Origin: Sipunculus nudus
Lineage: Eukaryota; Annelida; Sipuncula; Golfingiida; Sipunculidae
DNA length: 64,000 nt
NCBI GenBank assembly: GCA_026874595.1
Contig: CM049309.1
Span: forward strand, 4,564,076-4,628,075
Reading direction: 5' to 3'
This document shows, one piece after another, positions 25,401 through 40,400 of the stretch; within the stretch, counting starts at the first letter, position 1; each line of letters opens with the position of its first letter. Both the position numbers and the translations under genes were made by a program. Under the pieces are notes generated by a model, which saw only the letters and a program-made list of their open reading frames with translations, made no database searches and was not told the DNA's origin.

Positions 25401-28400
25401 TGTATTAGCATTGGGGGCTGCACTGTTCCTTTTCAAAATTCAGTGAAGTATCTAGGTGTTAAGATTTATCGTAATCTTTCAGTGCATGATTATATTAGTA
25501 GTATATGTCGTGCGGCCTTTCTCAAGCTCCGCCATATAGCTTCAATCTGGCGTTTCCTCTCTTTTAATGCCTGCTGTCGGCTCATTTGCGCCACAGTAAT
25601 ATCTCGCCTGGATTACAGTAATTCAGTTCTTGCTGGATTACCTGCAGAGCAAGTCTCATGGCTACAGATGGTCCAGAATAATACTGTGCATCTAATTCTT
25701 AAGAAGCGTAAGACCAACCACGTCACCCCGCTGCTCAAACAGCTCCATTGGCTTCCTGTCAAGTACCGCATACAATACAAAATTGCTGTTTTTGTTTACC
25801 ACCGTTTTGATGACTCGCTTCCATCATATTTGACTGAAAAAATAATAACCTATCAGCCTTTGCGTACGCTGCGCTCGGCTGGTGGAAATCAGTTGGTGGA
25901 AAGTACCAAAGTGTAAAATGAAAATCAGTAAAAGTTCCTTCCTTTCATAGCCCCAAAAGTTTGGAATTCACTTCCCATAACACTTAGAAAATCTCCAACT
26001 CTTGTATCATTTAAAACTAATTTAAAAATGTATCTCTTTCGTCAAGCTTTTGGTAATTAAAATGCATCATTTTTTTTTTTCTGGGTCAGGCACAGGGAGT
26101 AGGTTTCAATGAAATTGTATGTGGGTATATGTGTGTGTGTGTGTGCATTGCGCTGTGAGTCCGACCATCGAGAATTGGCACTTTTTAAATACTATATATT
26201 ATTATTATTATTAAAAGGTAACTTTGCTATGATGTCCCCAGCCACAAATCTTTTAATTAATTGTTTTGATAGAAAGGTTAATTGTGTTAACCTTTGCTGT
26301 GTGTTTATTTTGATATACTTGTTCTTCTAATCACCTTTGGCTTCCTGGGTATGATATCTCTTGATGAAATATGTTTTCTACAAATAATTTAGCTGAACAT
26401 ACACAACAGATGCTCTGCAGTTGACAGTATATCAAAATAACTTAACAAGTATGTTAATAATTATGTTTAAAACTATATGTGTGTATATTTAAATGTTTTA
26501 TTTTATAAGAGAATTTTGATCAAATATATTTGTCATTTACATAAGTGAATCTTTGTTTTTCAGTCTGAGCTGAGCTGCCTGGCTCAGGACTCGGGTTCTC
26601 CAATGAAGAGAGGTGCGTCCCCTCGTCCTCCAGAGCCAGAGTCTGGTTCAGCTGTACAGATGGTCCAGGAGAGACTTGCCATGTACCAGGCAGCACAGGA
26701 TGCAGCTAAAGCTAACAACGATAGCTCCAGGGCACGCAGAATGGACCGAGGAATTAAGGTAATTATATAGTGACTTTCTGAGAGTTTGTAGACTTACAAA
26801 TTCTAAAATGTACTAAAAATTCTGATGAAAGGGTTTGTACCAATGAAACATTTTTTGTATCAGTTCTTTCACAAAAATTTTCTTGCTATTCTCTGATTTT
26901 ATTGTAGAGTCTGAAGTACCATTTTGCATATGCAATAAATATTATCAAATTTATTTTCCCAACTTAATGACCTTAGACTTGTATTTTAGTTAGCAAATAA
27001 GGTCCTTACAATTTTTTACATTTTTAAATTCTTCTTGAATTATAGACTTAAGGATCATAAACTATAAAGGGTACCATACGAGGCATTTAGAGGGGGATGC
27101 TTTCAATTTGTGAATGCCCATATAGTATCATTTCCTTATCCCCCGGTAGATGGCGACAAAACCAGAACTTCTTAAATGTTGAGAATTTATGGAGGGACAG
27201 AGATTTGATGGTGATTATCATATGAGCCGTTAAGTGAAGCTTTAGGTATGATTTTAGATGTGAATAAGACGACAAAAATTCTTAATCCTTACCCAATCTC
27301 ATCACATTTTTAGGTTTAAACTCATCTACAGCTATGTCTAATGGCCTGGTTTTTCAAATGAAACTCCCTGAGAATTCTCTACTTTTTGCCAATATTCCGA
27401 TTCTTAGAAAACCATTAACCATGCTCAGGCTCACGCAAACAGGCAACTGTAGGGCCAGAAAACGATCTTAATTTATTTTAAAAATGATAAATTATATGAC
27501 ATTAGGAGACAGAAGTGTAAGTATGTGTTCATGCTAAATGGTACACAAATTCCTTTGTTTTTTACTTGGGAACAATCATATATTATACCATACAAATATG
27601 AGATTGTGGAACGATTGTCCCTCAGAATCTAAAATCTTTCATATTATAGCCTAATATAATTAACCAGTTTCCATGAAACTCCCACAGATTACTGTTACTT
27701 TACAGGAACCAATTAACCTTACAGTTGGATGTCTTTGGTGTTCATAGGTTATCTCTTGTGACAGAAAGTTGTGTGGTATTTTCCGATGCTCAGTATGAAT
27801 ATTATTGGCCAGATAATATGTATTGAATCAGTGTATATTTTACTTGTGAGCATTCTTACTGGTTCATTGTTGCAATTACATATTGTATGGGACTAACATT
27901 TCTTTCAGACCCTGCAGTCCATGCTTAAGAAGGCACAAAAAGGAAGTCCGGTGAGCGAGGATGACTTGCCCCCGCCGGTCGCCATTCCTTCAAAACGTAG
28001 CAGCCAGCCTCCGCAGCCTGTGCCATCTGAACCTCCTCAACAGCCTGTATCCCCAGCATCTGTCACTCCACCACCAACTGTCATCACTCCGCCAGCTCCA
28101 GCCAGCACCCCACCTGCAGGTACAGTGGTGTCATAACCTTTTGATGTTTTGGTGTAAACTAGGGCTGTAACAATACACTGGTAAACTGATGCCTAGCAGT
28201 ACATAGTCCAATACTGTACTGTATGGTTTAGAAATATTTTTTAAGGGGAATTTTGGATATATTTCTATTCAAAAAGAAAAGAAATTTGCTTGGTATCACA
28301 ACTTTCATATATACCTAATATATACTGCTTCATGTTTATAAGCATATAAATTGTGAGCACAATATTGTGATATGTCATATCATAAGGTATGAATTTATAC

Positions 28401-31400
28401 AGCTCTATGGAAAACCTGTTACCAGTGCTAATTTTGTATTCAGGGCCTTATATTTTGTGAATTGGTTCTTCACGTAAGTTGTTTAAACCTGGGTCATAAA
28501 TTTCCTTCGCAGTCTATTATAATAGTTCCAACTGACTTAATCTCAAACTGGATTTGTATTTTTACATTTCACACTTTCATATTTTTGTAGAATAATCTCA
28601 AGTTATATCAAACATTTAAAGTATCTTACACTGGTTAGATTTGAATTAAGAGTAAATTACAGTATTACAGCAAATAGTAAGTATGCTTTATAGTGAAATT
28701 TACCAATTTAATTATAGTTTTGTAAGGGATTATATTATATTATATAATATTTTTAAATATGGATAATCATTATTTATATTTAAAGCACCATGGATTAAAT
28801 AGTATTATTAGCAAACCTGTGAGCTTATGTGATGGTGTGGCGTGGTCGGCGTCCGTCGGCCGTCATCCGTCGTCTGTACATTAACCCATACTGTCTTGAA
28901 AACGGCAAGAGTTAGCATCAAGAAATTTTCTGCAAAAAATTGGTCATCTAGAAAACTCTATCAGATTTTGCTTATTTTTTGGCTAACTGCATTTTCTTAG
29001 ATTTTATAGAGAAAAAGCTAAAAAACTTTATAAATATTCTTCTCCGAAATTGTTCAGCCAAATTGTCCAATATTTCACAGAAATGATCCCTGGAACAATC
29101 TCTTTCAAGTTTGTTCAAATGGTTTAAGTTCGGTGATTTTTGGCCGAGTTACAGCTAGTTGAACTTAGTCATCTGTCCAAAAAAGCATACTAAAATTACA
29201 GTCTCAGAAACGGCTGGAGCTGTCATCACCAAATTTTATGCCAATGTTGGTCACATGAGTCATGTCTGAAATTCAGGTATTGGTGGCGCCACCTGCATCG
29301 GCGTTTTTGAACAGGGGTCATCAGTGCCCCTATTATACTAACAGCTACAAAAAACTTCTTCTCTGAAACCATTTGGCTAAATTGTTTAATACCGCACAGA
29401 AATGATCCTAGGGTAGTGCTTTCTGAAGTTTGTTCAAATGGTCTCAGTTCAGTGACTTTTGGCTGAGTTATGGGAAACTGAATTTAATCAGTTGCCATAA
29501 CAGCCCATTTCAGCTCAGTTGCTACAAAGATCTTCTTCTCAAAAACCACTGGGCCAAATTCTTAAATCTCACATAATAATTATCCTCAGATGTTGATAAT
29601 TCAAGTTTGTTCAAGTGGTTTTGATTCAGCGCTTTTTGGCTGAGTTACGGGGAGCTGAACTTAGCAAGTTTGCTGTATCATCCTATATGAGTTATAAACC
29701 TGCGAAACGTTTTTCTACTGATGCCACTGAAGCCAGTTTGTTAAATATTTTACAGAAATAATTCCTACAATAATTCTTATAATAATTGTCATTAATGGTT
29801 CCACATGAATGATTTTTGGCTGAATTATGGAGATTGAAATGAGTCATTTTACCATATATGTTAGCTGTGTGAAGCAGATACATCTAGCCTGGAACCAGTT
29901 TATCAGCATCCGTTACATCATGCCTCCAGACATTTAGATTTCAGGTTATCTTTGGTTAATATTGACAAGAATGTTTTTTAAAACTTTTAAAAAATGTAGA
30001 TTTATGATTTTAGATATTCATCATACCAGGCAATGTTACAATCATGGATATTCAGCTCTCTGTGGCTATATAAAGACAACTGTATGTTGATTATAAATTA
30101 TTGGTATCCCTACTCAAGTTAATTCAAGAATTTGCCATCAGTGAGATATATCTGTATTTTAATTTTGCATTCAGTATGCATCTGTTTAAACCTTTTTTTA
30201 TAAAAAGTCAGCTGAAAAGCATTTTGTATTGGGAAAATAAATTTCAAAGTTATTTCAAGTAGGGACCACTTTTTTGTTCAGATGGCAGCACTTGGTTTAC
30301 AATTGGCAGATTGCCAGTGCCTTGATGTTGGCCATTAGCCGAGATGATGTCAGCTCTATAAATAGTTTTGGCACAGTACCAGGATTGGAAGAAGTGCAGC
30401 CAGGTATAGGTCAAGAATTCACTCAGTGCAGTAGCTGCATTCTATTTATAGCTTTGGCAGACTGTTCACTGCATCATATTTGGCACCAAAGTTCAGCCTG
30501 AATCTATTTATTTCTTTGGCAGACTGTCAACTGTGTCAGATTATGCAACAGGTCAAGACTTCACTCAGTGCAGCCAGCTACAGGTCAAAAGTTCACTCAG
30601 TCTAACCAGGTGCAGGTCAAGAATTCACTCAGTGCAGTAGCTTGAGGCAGCAATTTGTCACAGGTCACTCGGGGGCAACTGCCTTACTCACCTAAGCCCT
30701 GTAAGCCCAGTGCATCAAACTCTGGGGAAGTTTGCCACCTGCAACCATTTTTGCACAGCCTCCATCTGTTTGTCTGCCGTGGGCTAAAATCACTCATATT
30801 TCAGTAGTTGTATGACTTATCTGCCTAAAATTTTGGATGTTTATACATCTTGGACAGCTTTCTGGATTTTGTGGTAGGAGGCACAACCTACATACACATT
30901 TCGGCTGCAGACATCCAGGCTATTATGCAACACACCTCACTCTATTTCACCTTGCCACTGAATCCATGCCTCACTTCACCTTCCCCACTCTGATTTTGGT
31001 GGATACAAGTAGTCACTTGTTGACTCCCCATATTCTAGTTTTTGTGTTGTGTGCACCCATGCCAGAATTGCAGCAGTGATGTATGTTTAATTGTTTCTTG
31101 TTCTGAGTGTTAAGTACTTGCATTGTTCATATACATGTTACACTTATTCTTGAAAAGTAATTGTCCAGGATTGAAGCATTATACCTGGTGTAATCTCATT
31201 GCACAGGTTCGCATTAGGCCTGTAGGCCTTGTTATCACATTGTAATATCTTATAATAACATTGTATGTAATATATTTATTTGTTTGTTTAATTAAAAAAG
31301 AGTTACCTTTTTTTCATTATTAATACCTTGACATTTAAAAAGAGTTCTATGATAAATCATATTGTAGCAGCTGCTGCATTACCTGTGACCACACCGACAC

Positions 31401-34400
31401 CGATGGATGTCTCTGCAGAAGCTTCAGGCAGTGAGTCTTACCATCATTCGTGTTGATAATGGCATACTGTTCACCAATAAATCATAAAATGACTGAAGTT
31501 TGAAAAAGGATGCACGGTTCCGTCCAAGGAGACCTGATAGAAACTATACTAATGATGTTCTTTTTTCTGATCCTCCGCTTTAGAAGCTGAGTATGTTGTT
31601 TAAAGGTCCCAGTCATTATCCGTACTTATTATATACAGTGGAACCTCCCCAATATAGACACTGGCAGGACCTTGGGTTTTGCCCATAATAGGGAGGTTTT
31701 GTTAGGTTCAACTAGATTTGACTTACAATCGTGGAAAATCACAGACACAATTAAAGCATTGTACAACAAGTCACTACCAGTAGTCATCACTTGGTTGCCA
31801 ACAATTGCAAGAAAATTTGTCATGTGGAGGTTTCTGATCCTGTGCCAAATGACCTGTTTGTTCACGAGTGTTTGAATAAGAAATAAGAAATAATAAGGAA
31901 ATATTGAATAAGACAAATAAGAAATTGTAAAATGTCTTGAAGTGGCGGCAGACTATTGGTTTATAATCGCCTGCTTCCTGACCAGCCTTGGGTCACAAAG
32001 ATTGGTCTTTGGACATTTGTAAAACTGTAGTATAACTACATATGACTGGTCCATTATAATCTTGATGTCTTTGGTTTGTCATGCAACAAGTCACAAAACA
32101 AGTCACAGGAAGTTACTGATTTTTATTTTATGTTGATATGAATGTGACGAAAATTAATGTATCAAATTGCAGACAGTTGCCAAGACATCCTGTTTTCTGC
32201 AACTATTGAAGATCAGCTAAGCTCTCAGTCTTTTCTGTGTTCCTATTTCATTCATTTCTTTTCAGAAAGACTTGCCACTTAATTAAAAAAAATGAAAGTA
32301 TACACCTCTATATTAAGTTCCTGAAATTTTAGATTCCACAATAGGTCAAAGTGCACATCTCCCATATCAGTGTGGTGGATGATTTGGTCATGTTGACACC
32401 CTTTTCTAGTTATGTGTCTGCTATTGGACTGGCTCTTTCAGGCTTAAGACAGATGCTTACTGAGAATCATGATGATTGTTAATGATGAGACTGGTGTGTT
32501 TCTGTTTTTATCAGGTAACGAGCAGCGTCAGCTTTTGGTGATGCGACGAGACCAGTACAAGCTTGCTGCGAGGAACGCTAAACATGAGGGGAACATGCAG
32601 CTGGCACTGAGCTACATGAAGACTGTCAAGGTAAACTTGTCTGTGTTGGATCACCACAGAATAGTCTTATCTTTTGTACTGAGTAATCTCATTCTTTATT
32701 ACTTTTGGTTTGACCTTGCTTGCAACCAGCTTCTGTGGCTAAGGGGTAGAGCACATTACTCAAAGCCGGGAGATCATGAGTTTGAATCCAAGTCATGGAG
32801 GTGAGATTTTCACAGTAAGGCCCCCACCCATGGTGAGCGTTCTATTATAGGCTTAATATGAAGGCTGTAACCAGAGGTTGTTTTTCAAATCAGTATGCCT
32901 TGGGGGGGGGGGGGGGGGGGAGGTTCCCCAGTGGTATGTACTAGCTATGGGGATGATTACATACCCAGGGCCAACAGGTGCAGTAGGCACTAGGCCTGGT
33001 TTACATCGGGATATAACATGAGAGGAAGTGTGTGATACTGCCCTGTCACATAGTCCAAAACCAGAATGGAATTCTGTAGATGTACATATAATTAGAGTTA
33101 AGGTAGCATTAAAAAAATGGAGGTGGTTACCATAAAAAAAAAATTAAAAAAAGACACTGCCTGGGATTCGTTATATGTTTTGGCAAAATAGTTATGTGTT
33201 TCAGTTTGAATGCTATTTCAGAGTTCATATATGAAATAGACATTGTGTCTGTTTCACAAATAGATACTGTCTTTTTTCTATATTCTTATGTCACAGAGCT
33301 TGCCTTGTTCAGATAAACACAGGTTCTACTAAATTTTCTTTATATATAAATTTAATTATGAATAATTAAATAATTAAATTTTTGTTTTGTAAATTAAAAT
33401 TATTTATTTTTGAAATATTAAATCTCAGTGGTTCAAATGGCAGAGTCAAAGGTATTTAGTTGTTACGAATAAAAAATCAATAAAAAAGGGCTCAATTTAA
33501 AGCAAATAAATTTATTGCTTAATTGATCTTCATTTCATTATCAAGGCACCACATATTTGGGAGAATAGTAATTAGGTTTTGCTCCATCCCTCAACCATCA
33601 TGTTCTGTTAAACACAGAGTGGTTTGTATAATTTTCATCAAATTTTTACTGAAGATAGGTGCATTTCTTAATCATCCTTAATCCAGTATAGTCACTAGGC
33701 TACCAATGTATAATTCCTATCCATCACATAAACTCAAACTGTTCAAACATTTTGCTTAGAATTAACCACTGAACATTGTCTATATATATGGGTTAATGTG
33801 GCCTACTGAATGTCACAGCCATCAGAAATCCAATATGGCAGCCATCTTTCCTACATAATTCCTTTCAGACATAAATACTCAAGAACCATGCAATTTCTTT
33901 GAAATTTTTACCAAATTATTAACACCTATGAGAGGATGTGTGTGACCAGTTTTACAAACCCATCAAAAATGCAGTTGTCCACCATTAGGGATGTCAGAAT
34001 TTTGGCATATTGGGCCTTTATGGACTCAATCGTTTCTGGTTGACTTTATAAATGCCTTTCTTCCAGCTAATCTACTGTGAATGTGCCATGTACTCTAAAA
34101 TTAAACTACCAGAATTGTTTTGTTTACTGCAGCACTGTGAGTCTGTTCTCCAAGCGGTAGACGCTGGCCAGTCATTTGACCTCAGCCAAGTCCCACCTCC
34201 TCCTGGTGAAGCAAGTAAGTGAAACATTCAAATAAAAAAAAAGGTCACTGTGACCTAATTTTAAGATGTTCTTACAACTCCATACTGATACTGAACAGTC
34301 TTGGGTTCAAATGCATTTGGATTTAAAAATGATACATAGTAGATCTAAAAAGATTTGATTTCTAATCGAGGTGCATGTACAGATCTTCATTGCTATCTCA

Positions 34401-37400
34401 GAAACATAATCGCAAAAATGTTCTTTAAGAATCATGTCAGAATTTTTTACTCAGGTATTTTACCAGTTTCCATTAATGAAGTTATTAATTGCAGCACTTA
34501 GCAGTGATAGCAAAGTTAAAAGTGCCAATGCATTTTAAGAGCAATTGTGTTTTATAACATTTGTTGCACTTGAATTGGATAATATTTCTTTAATCTATTG
34601 TTATTTGTGCTAAAATTGCAATGTATCACATTTGTAGTATTATTCTTCCCAACAGATATACAGTTGGCATTGTTTCCACAATCTTATCTTCATAACTTGC
34701 TTAATCCACTGTAGCTGCTTCCCCAGCACAGAGGGAGTCTATGCAGGCGTCATCCAACCAGTCAACACCAGAGGGCGCTGTGGGAGGGCAGGAAGAGGAA
34801 GAAGATCTACCTGAAACCCAGGAAGAAGGTGAGGTTAATTTTATGATATAAAACTTTGATTTATTTTGTAAAAATCTTACTCAAAATAGTCCTCTGTGCT
34901 GCCAAAGGGAGGATTGGACGGTGTTGGATGTGCAGAAAAGAGCCTATAAAATATTAATAAATTCATGAAAATTTTATTTTTAAACATGAGTATTCAATCT
35001 GTCATAAAATTTAAACTTTTTTTGACAGTTTAGAGATTTTGTCATGTTGTCACTGATATTTTAATTTAATTTTATTGTCCTTTGGTTTATTTGGCTTACT
35101 TGCATCAGAGCTTAAGGTTGTTTCAATAACATTTTATGATTGATTAGCAACACTCATATTTATGTGGGAAGATTGAGTACCATATTTAAACTCTTTGCAT
35201 ACAGTTTAACTATATGCTGACTGACTACTGCTCCTTCCAGACAAAGTAAAGCTATACAAAGCCCCAACAGAGGCTGGCAGTGCCCTGGAGGCAATGCAGC
35301 AGAGACTAGATAAATACAAAACATCAGGAGACCAAGCAAAATCGGAAGGGAATAGCAGCAAGGCTCGCAGATTCGGCAGAATCGTCAAGGTTTGTGATAT
35401 CATCAGTTCCTTTTGATTTGAGAACAAGTCAAGGGTATTCTTCACCAAACCAATGTTAACCATTACTTAACATAGAAAATTCATACAGTTCAATACATCA
35501 TAAGTTTAGCATTAGATAAGGGTAGATAAGTATAGATAAATATTTGCAGATATGTCCTTTATTTGATCCAAGTTTTATCATGCCATTATTTGGTGTGATT
35601 TATAACACATGAAGACTTCTTCCAAACATATTTCCTAATGTTTTAATCAATTAACTCAGTTGATATTAATTATAATAATTAATGTAATTAACATAATTTC
35701 TTTTGATATACAGTAGAATGTTGTTTAACCATTAGACTCGGGGGGGGGGGGGGGGGGGAGGCTTTTTGTTCGGATGAACAATCATTCGGATGAACTATTT
35801 CACATGAAATTGCTCTAGGTATCACCTTGATTAGGCCTACTGCCGAGTACAGGACATTACCAGATAAGGTACTGACCGGCCTAAATTGATTAAGATAGCC
35901 CCTGATAAACGTGTGACCATATATTTTAACAATTTCAATCGATTTAATAAATTTATCATATAGAGCATGTTATTATATAATAATATAATTATTGGTTAAC
36001 AGCCCTGTGCTTGAAACATTCGGTATCATACCTACTTCATGTCACGCGTGGCTGCCATGATAACTTGAATGACCTGCCATGACCTCGAAAGTGCTGCCAT
36101 CTCTCAGCAGATAGGTTAACTACTTGAACCTTTTAAATTTGTACTGTATTTTATTTAAATGACAAGCGAGAGGATTGGTTGAATGTACAAGTAAACAAGT
36201 TTGTGTGCACAGTTTTATTTCAAAGTAATCAAACAAAACGTAAATGTTGCTGATCGTAGATCTTTCGACGTTGAATTCTCTGGCGAGATCAGTTGGCTTG
36301 GTACATGTGTCAAGTCTTGTAAGACCTGATAGGCAAGGCTGAGTTTATCACACCAACAACCTGCAGTCGGCTACTTAGTTATGGTCTGTTGTAATAGTTT
36401 GTTTGTACAGATTAATTACCAAGGCCTGGGCATTCTGCGAGGACAACCCCGGCTGTTGTAGCGGTGTCTTTACACCTACTGCCTACGCTCGGGTGCACTA
36501 ATCACTCGGCAATATGCATCACCGCTGATGCAGCTACTTTTGTTTTGAACAAGACAATCTTTTATATCATTTTTCAGGATTTTTTGTCATTGTTCAGATT
36601 TCGGATAATCGTTCAAAATTTCGGTTCTCAGTTTTTCATTTCAGATGAACGATTTTTCGGATAAATGGTGTTCGGATATTCGACGTTCTACTGTACCTGA
36701 CTTATATTCAATAATATCTCTATTCATTTTGTTTCATGCATTATATTTTGCTGTATTTGGTTTTGTGTATTTATGTATTTTGTTCTATGTATTTCAGCAA
36801 TATGAAGATGCTATAAAGAAATACAAAGCAGGAAAGCCCATTGACTTTGAGGAGCTGCCATGTCCACCAGGTGAAAGAATATTTAGCCCACAAATGCAAT
36901 GATATTACTTAATTTATAAACACAGGCTGTATCTGCATTTGGTTTGCATTTTTCCAGTTAACTTTGGTCTTACTCAAATGCAGTGTTTTATACAAAGCAG
37001 CGTTCCCATACATCCTTTCATGTAACCGCTGCTTTGTATGGCAAGGTTCTCTGGGTTACACCACCAGGGTGCGCACAGATCAAAGAATTGTAATCAGACC
37101 AATGAAATTGTGGTATTGCATTTTGCATCCAGCTCCAAATTTGAAACATGTGGCATCTGCTGTCAGAGGTCTGATTTTTCATCCTTGGCCCTATGCCAGA
37201 ATGGATATAAACTGCATTGTGTTACCACTGTGTGAGGATCATCCTTTTAGTCTATAGTCCGTTTCATCCCCTCATGTCCACCTGTTTTTTGCTATGAAAT
37301 TTTTTATTAGTTACATTTCAAGGAAATCAGTTTTAGTGTATAGGATTAAAGGACCTAATTTTCAAATAGGTAAATAATACCTACCTTCCACCTTATTTAG

Positions 37401-40400
37401 GGAAACAGAATAACTTGTCTACATTTTACAACATGACAGACCCACTTATGGCGGTCAAGGCCATTGGTCACATGCAAAAACAGCCTCCACTGACAGCTGC
37501 TGAAAAGATGATGTCATGTAAACACTCTAAAACCAAAACAAAGATGGCTACTCATTCAGGGAAACATATATCCCAGATCATATTGAAAATATTGTGAAAC
37601 ATTAACTTGGGATTTATTGTAAAATTCTTAATTGCCATAATAGATTGTCACTTTCATATGTAGTTTTCTAGGATATTATTGAAAAATATAAATTTTTAAG
37701 AAAATTTTATTTAAAGAAACAGGTGGACAGCAGGTGGTAAAACAGACTTTAGGAGTAAAACACTTTGTGCCTACACTGTAGTTTACTTTACGAAAACCTA
37801 AATTAGTTTATTCAATAAAACATAACATTAGCAGATGTCAAAACAAGATGTTCACATATATTTTCCCTGAATAATGAGCTTTGATCATTCAGTAATCTCT
37901 CATCAACAGCTGACTCAGAATAATAAAAGCCCCTTTTTTATCAGAGTGTGGCTTGCGTTTTATATACATATCCAGAAATGCCATTTACTGTTATATTAAA
38001 TTGTTTATATTTAAAAAAATGCTAGTTAACATATCTTCAGAATGTAAATAAGAAACAAAGATTATTTCTGATGCATGTGTTTGTATTGGTTGGCTCATGG
38101 ATGTGTCATTCAGTGGGTGCTTGGAGGGGTTGTTAGATGGATAAATAGAGAAAAATAGATAGATAGATAGAATTTGATTGAAAGAGTTGGTTTATGTAAT
38201 GTAGAATACTATAACAGTGGTTGACATTTTTTTCAGGCTTTCCACCAATTCCTGTGAGTTCAAGTCCTGCTAAGGTTGCATGCCCCACCCCTTCACCGAA
38301 ACAACAGACTACATCACCAAAACCACAGAATGTGGCTCCACCTGCTGCCCAAACTACACCAAACAGAACAGGTTAGTGCCAGTAATCTCGGCACAAATTG
38401 TCAGTCAAGTTTTGGTCAGTCCTTGAAAATGTATTTTTATGCGAATTCTTCAGCAACAAAGAAAGAATATGTAACATATCAATTATTAATTCAATTATTA
38501 GGGATTTATATGGTGCTGTATTCATGAAACTGGGTGCTCTAAGTAGCTTTCCAATGAAGACACAAAAAGGTGCATCATGACATATTAGAGTGTAATACAG
38601 TGGAACCTGTATGAAAGACCACTTGTCTATTAAAGACACCTGCCTATTAAGACCATACTTGAATGAACAAAAAGCATTCATATAAGTTATAACTGTCATC
38701 TCCAGTAAGGCCACCTGTGAATTATCTTGTCTGTTTTGCCAGTACCATAGCTAGTCTTATTACAAAGGTTTCACTGTAATTAAATAATATGATACATGCA
38801 GTTTAAATTTTTTTATTAAAAAATTATGAATAAATATGTTGAGTATAAGTGATGATACTTTTTCCTGAAAAAAACAAACTTTTCTTTATCAGGAACCAGA
38901 CGTACTGTCATGACAACATGTTGTACATTTCTGGTCTGTGGATAAGATAGTCATATACCATCAGGGATTATGTTTTCATTTGATGATATTTCTGTTTGTG
39001 ACATACTCAGTGTCTAGAGAGTCAGTGAAGAAAAGCCCACAGAGTCGGGCAGAGCAGCAGGCGTTGTTCCTGGAAGAACGCCAGCTTAAATTCCGACAAG
39101 CAGCACTACAAGCCAAGAAGACAGGTGACATGGAATTGGCTAAGAAGTATTTGAGAACTGCCAAGGTCAGTAGAATGAATTAATTTTGTGCCTTAACATG
39201 TACTTATCAGTGCAAATTGATTTTTACTGGTTTTAAATATTTCATGCCCTATACACATTGATGAAACTGGCAAAATTATATATGCATATCAACTTCGGAT
39301 GCCCATTGTTTTTTGGAGATATTTCTCAAGAAAGTTAGTTACCATTGAAAAATACCTTGTCTTGGTAATTACCTGGTAGAAAATTCTCTCCATGAACCTT
39401 GCATACCATACTTGTGTAGGTGGGTCCAGGGCACCCTGTTATGGGCAGTAATTGGATTATGGTTACATTTGATATCATAATAATAAGTAAATACATCATC
39501 ATATAAAAAAAAAACAATATACAGTGCCATTACTTGAAGAGGACTCATCCAGAAAGTTGTAAATTATTAAATTAATAAGTTTTATTCCAGTGATTCATTC
39601 CCTGTTGCCAGAGTGCTCATACATAGGTTAGGTTTTGAACAGAAATATAATAATTTCACTGTAATTAGGGATATATTGATGCCTCTGTTCATGTGTTCAT
39701 CTGTCCGTTTGTCAGAATTAGCTAGTGGATTGAGTTCATGCCAAACTGTTTGACCAAAACCTTTCATCTTGCAAATATGGCTCACCCACCCATAGATGAA
39801 GTACCCTATAAATTTTGAGGTCACTGGGTCAAAGGTCACAGCCACAGGACCTCCTTCTTGAAAAAGCTTGTGGACCCATTTAAAGCAAAACCATTTGACC
39901 AAACCTTTAATCTTGCAAATATGCCCCACCCACCCATGGATGAAGAACCCTATTGATTCTGAGGTCACATGGTTAAAAAAGGTCAAGGCCACAGGGCCCA
40001 CTTCTTGAAAAAGCTTGTGGACCCATTTAAAGCCAAACAGTTTGACTAAAACCTTTCATCTTGCACATGGCTCACCCACCCATAGATGAAGAACCCATCA
40101 GTTTTCAGGTCATGGGGTCAAAGGTCACAGCCACAAGGCCCACTTCTTGAAAAAGCTTGTGGACCCATTTTAGGCCAAACCATTTGAGCAACACCTGTCA
40201 TCTTGCTCATATTTGCTCACCCACCCATGGATGAAGAACTCTTAGTTAGACGTCACAGGAGCAGAGGTCAAGGTCAGACAGCTGCCTTCCTCATTTTCCC
40301 ACTGTGTAATACACCCATTTAATTATGCAAGGGGATGCTTGGCTTTGCAGTGCCCTTGTTCACTTTTATCATGCTATGTTTTCACTGTCAGTATTAACCA

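Noticed and set aside
25071-25916. Functional protein-coding gene
   Set aside because: It is the truncated C-terminal half of a LINE reverse transcriptase with a frame break and an ATT tail.
32730-32800. tRNA gene
   Set aside because: A and B boxes are present, but the stem pairings are poor and the same head recurs at 52113 with a shared long body, so it is a SINE.
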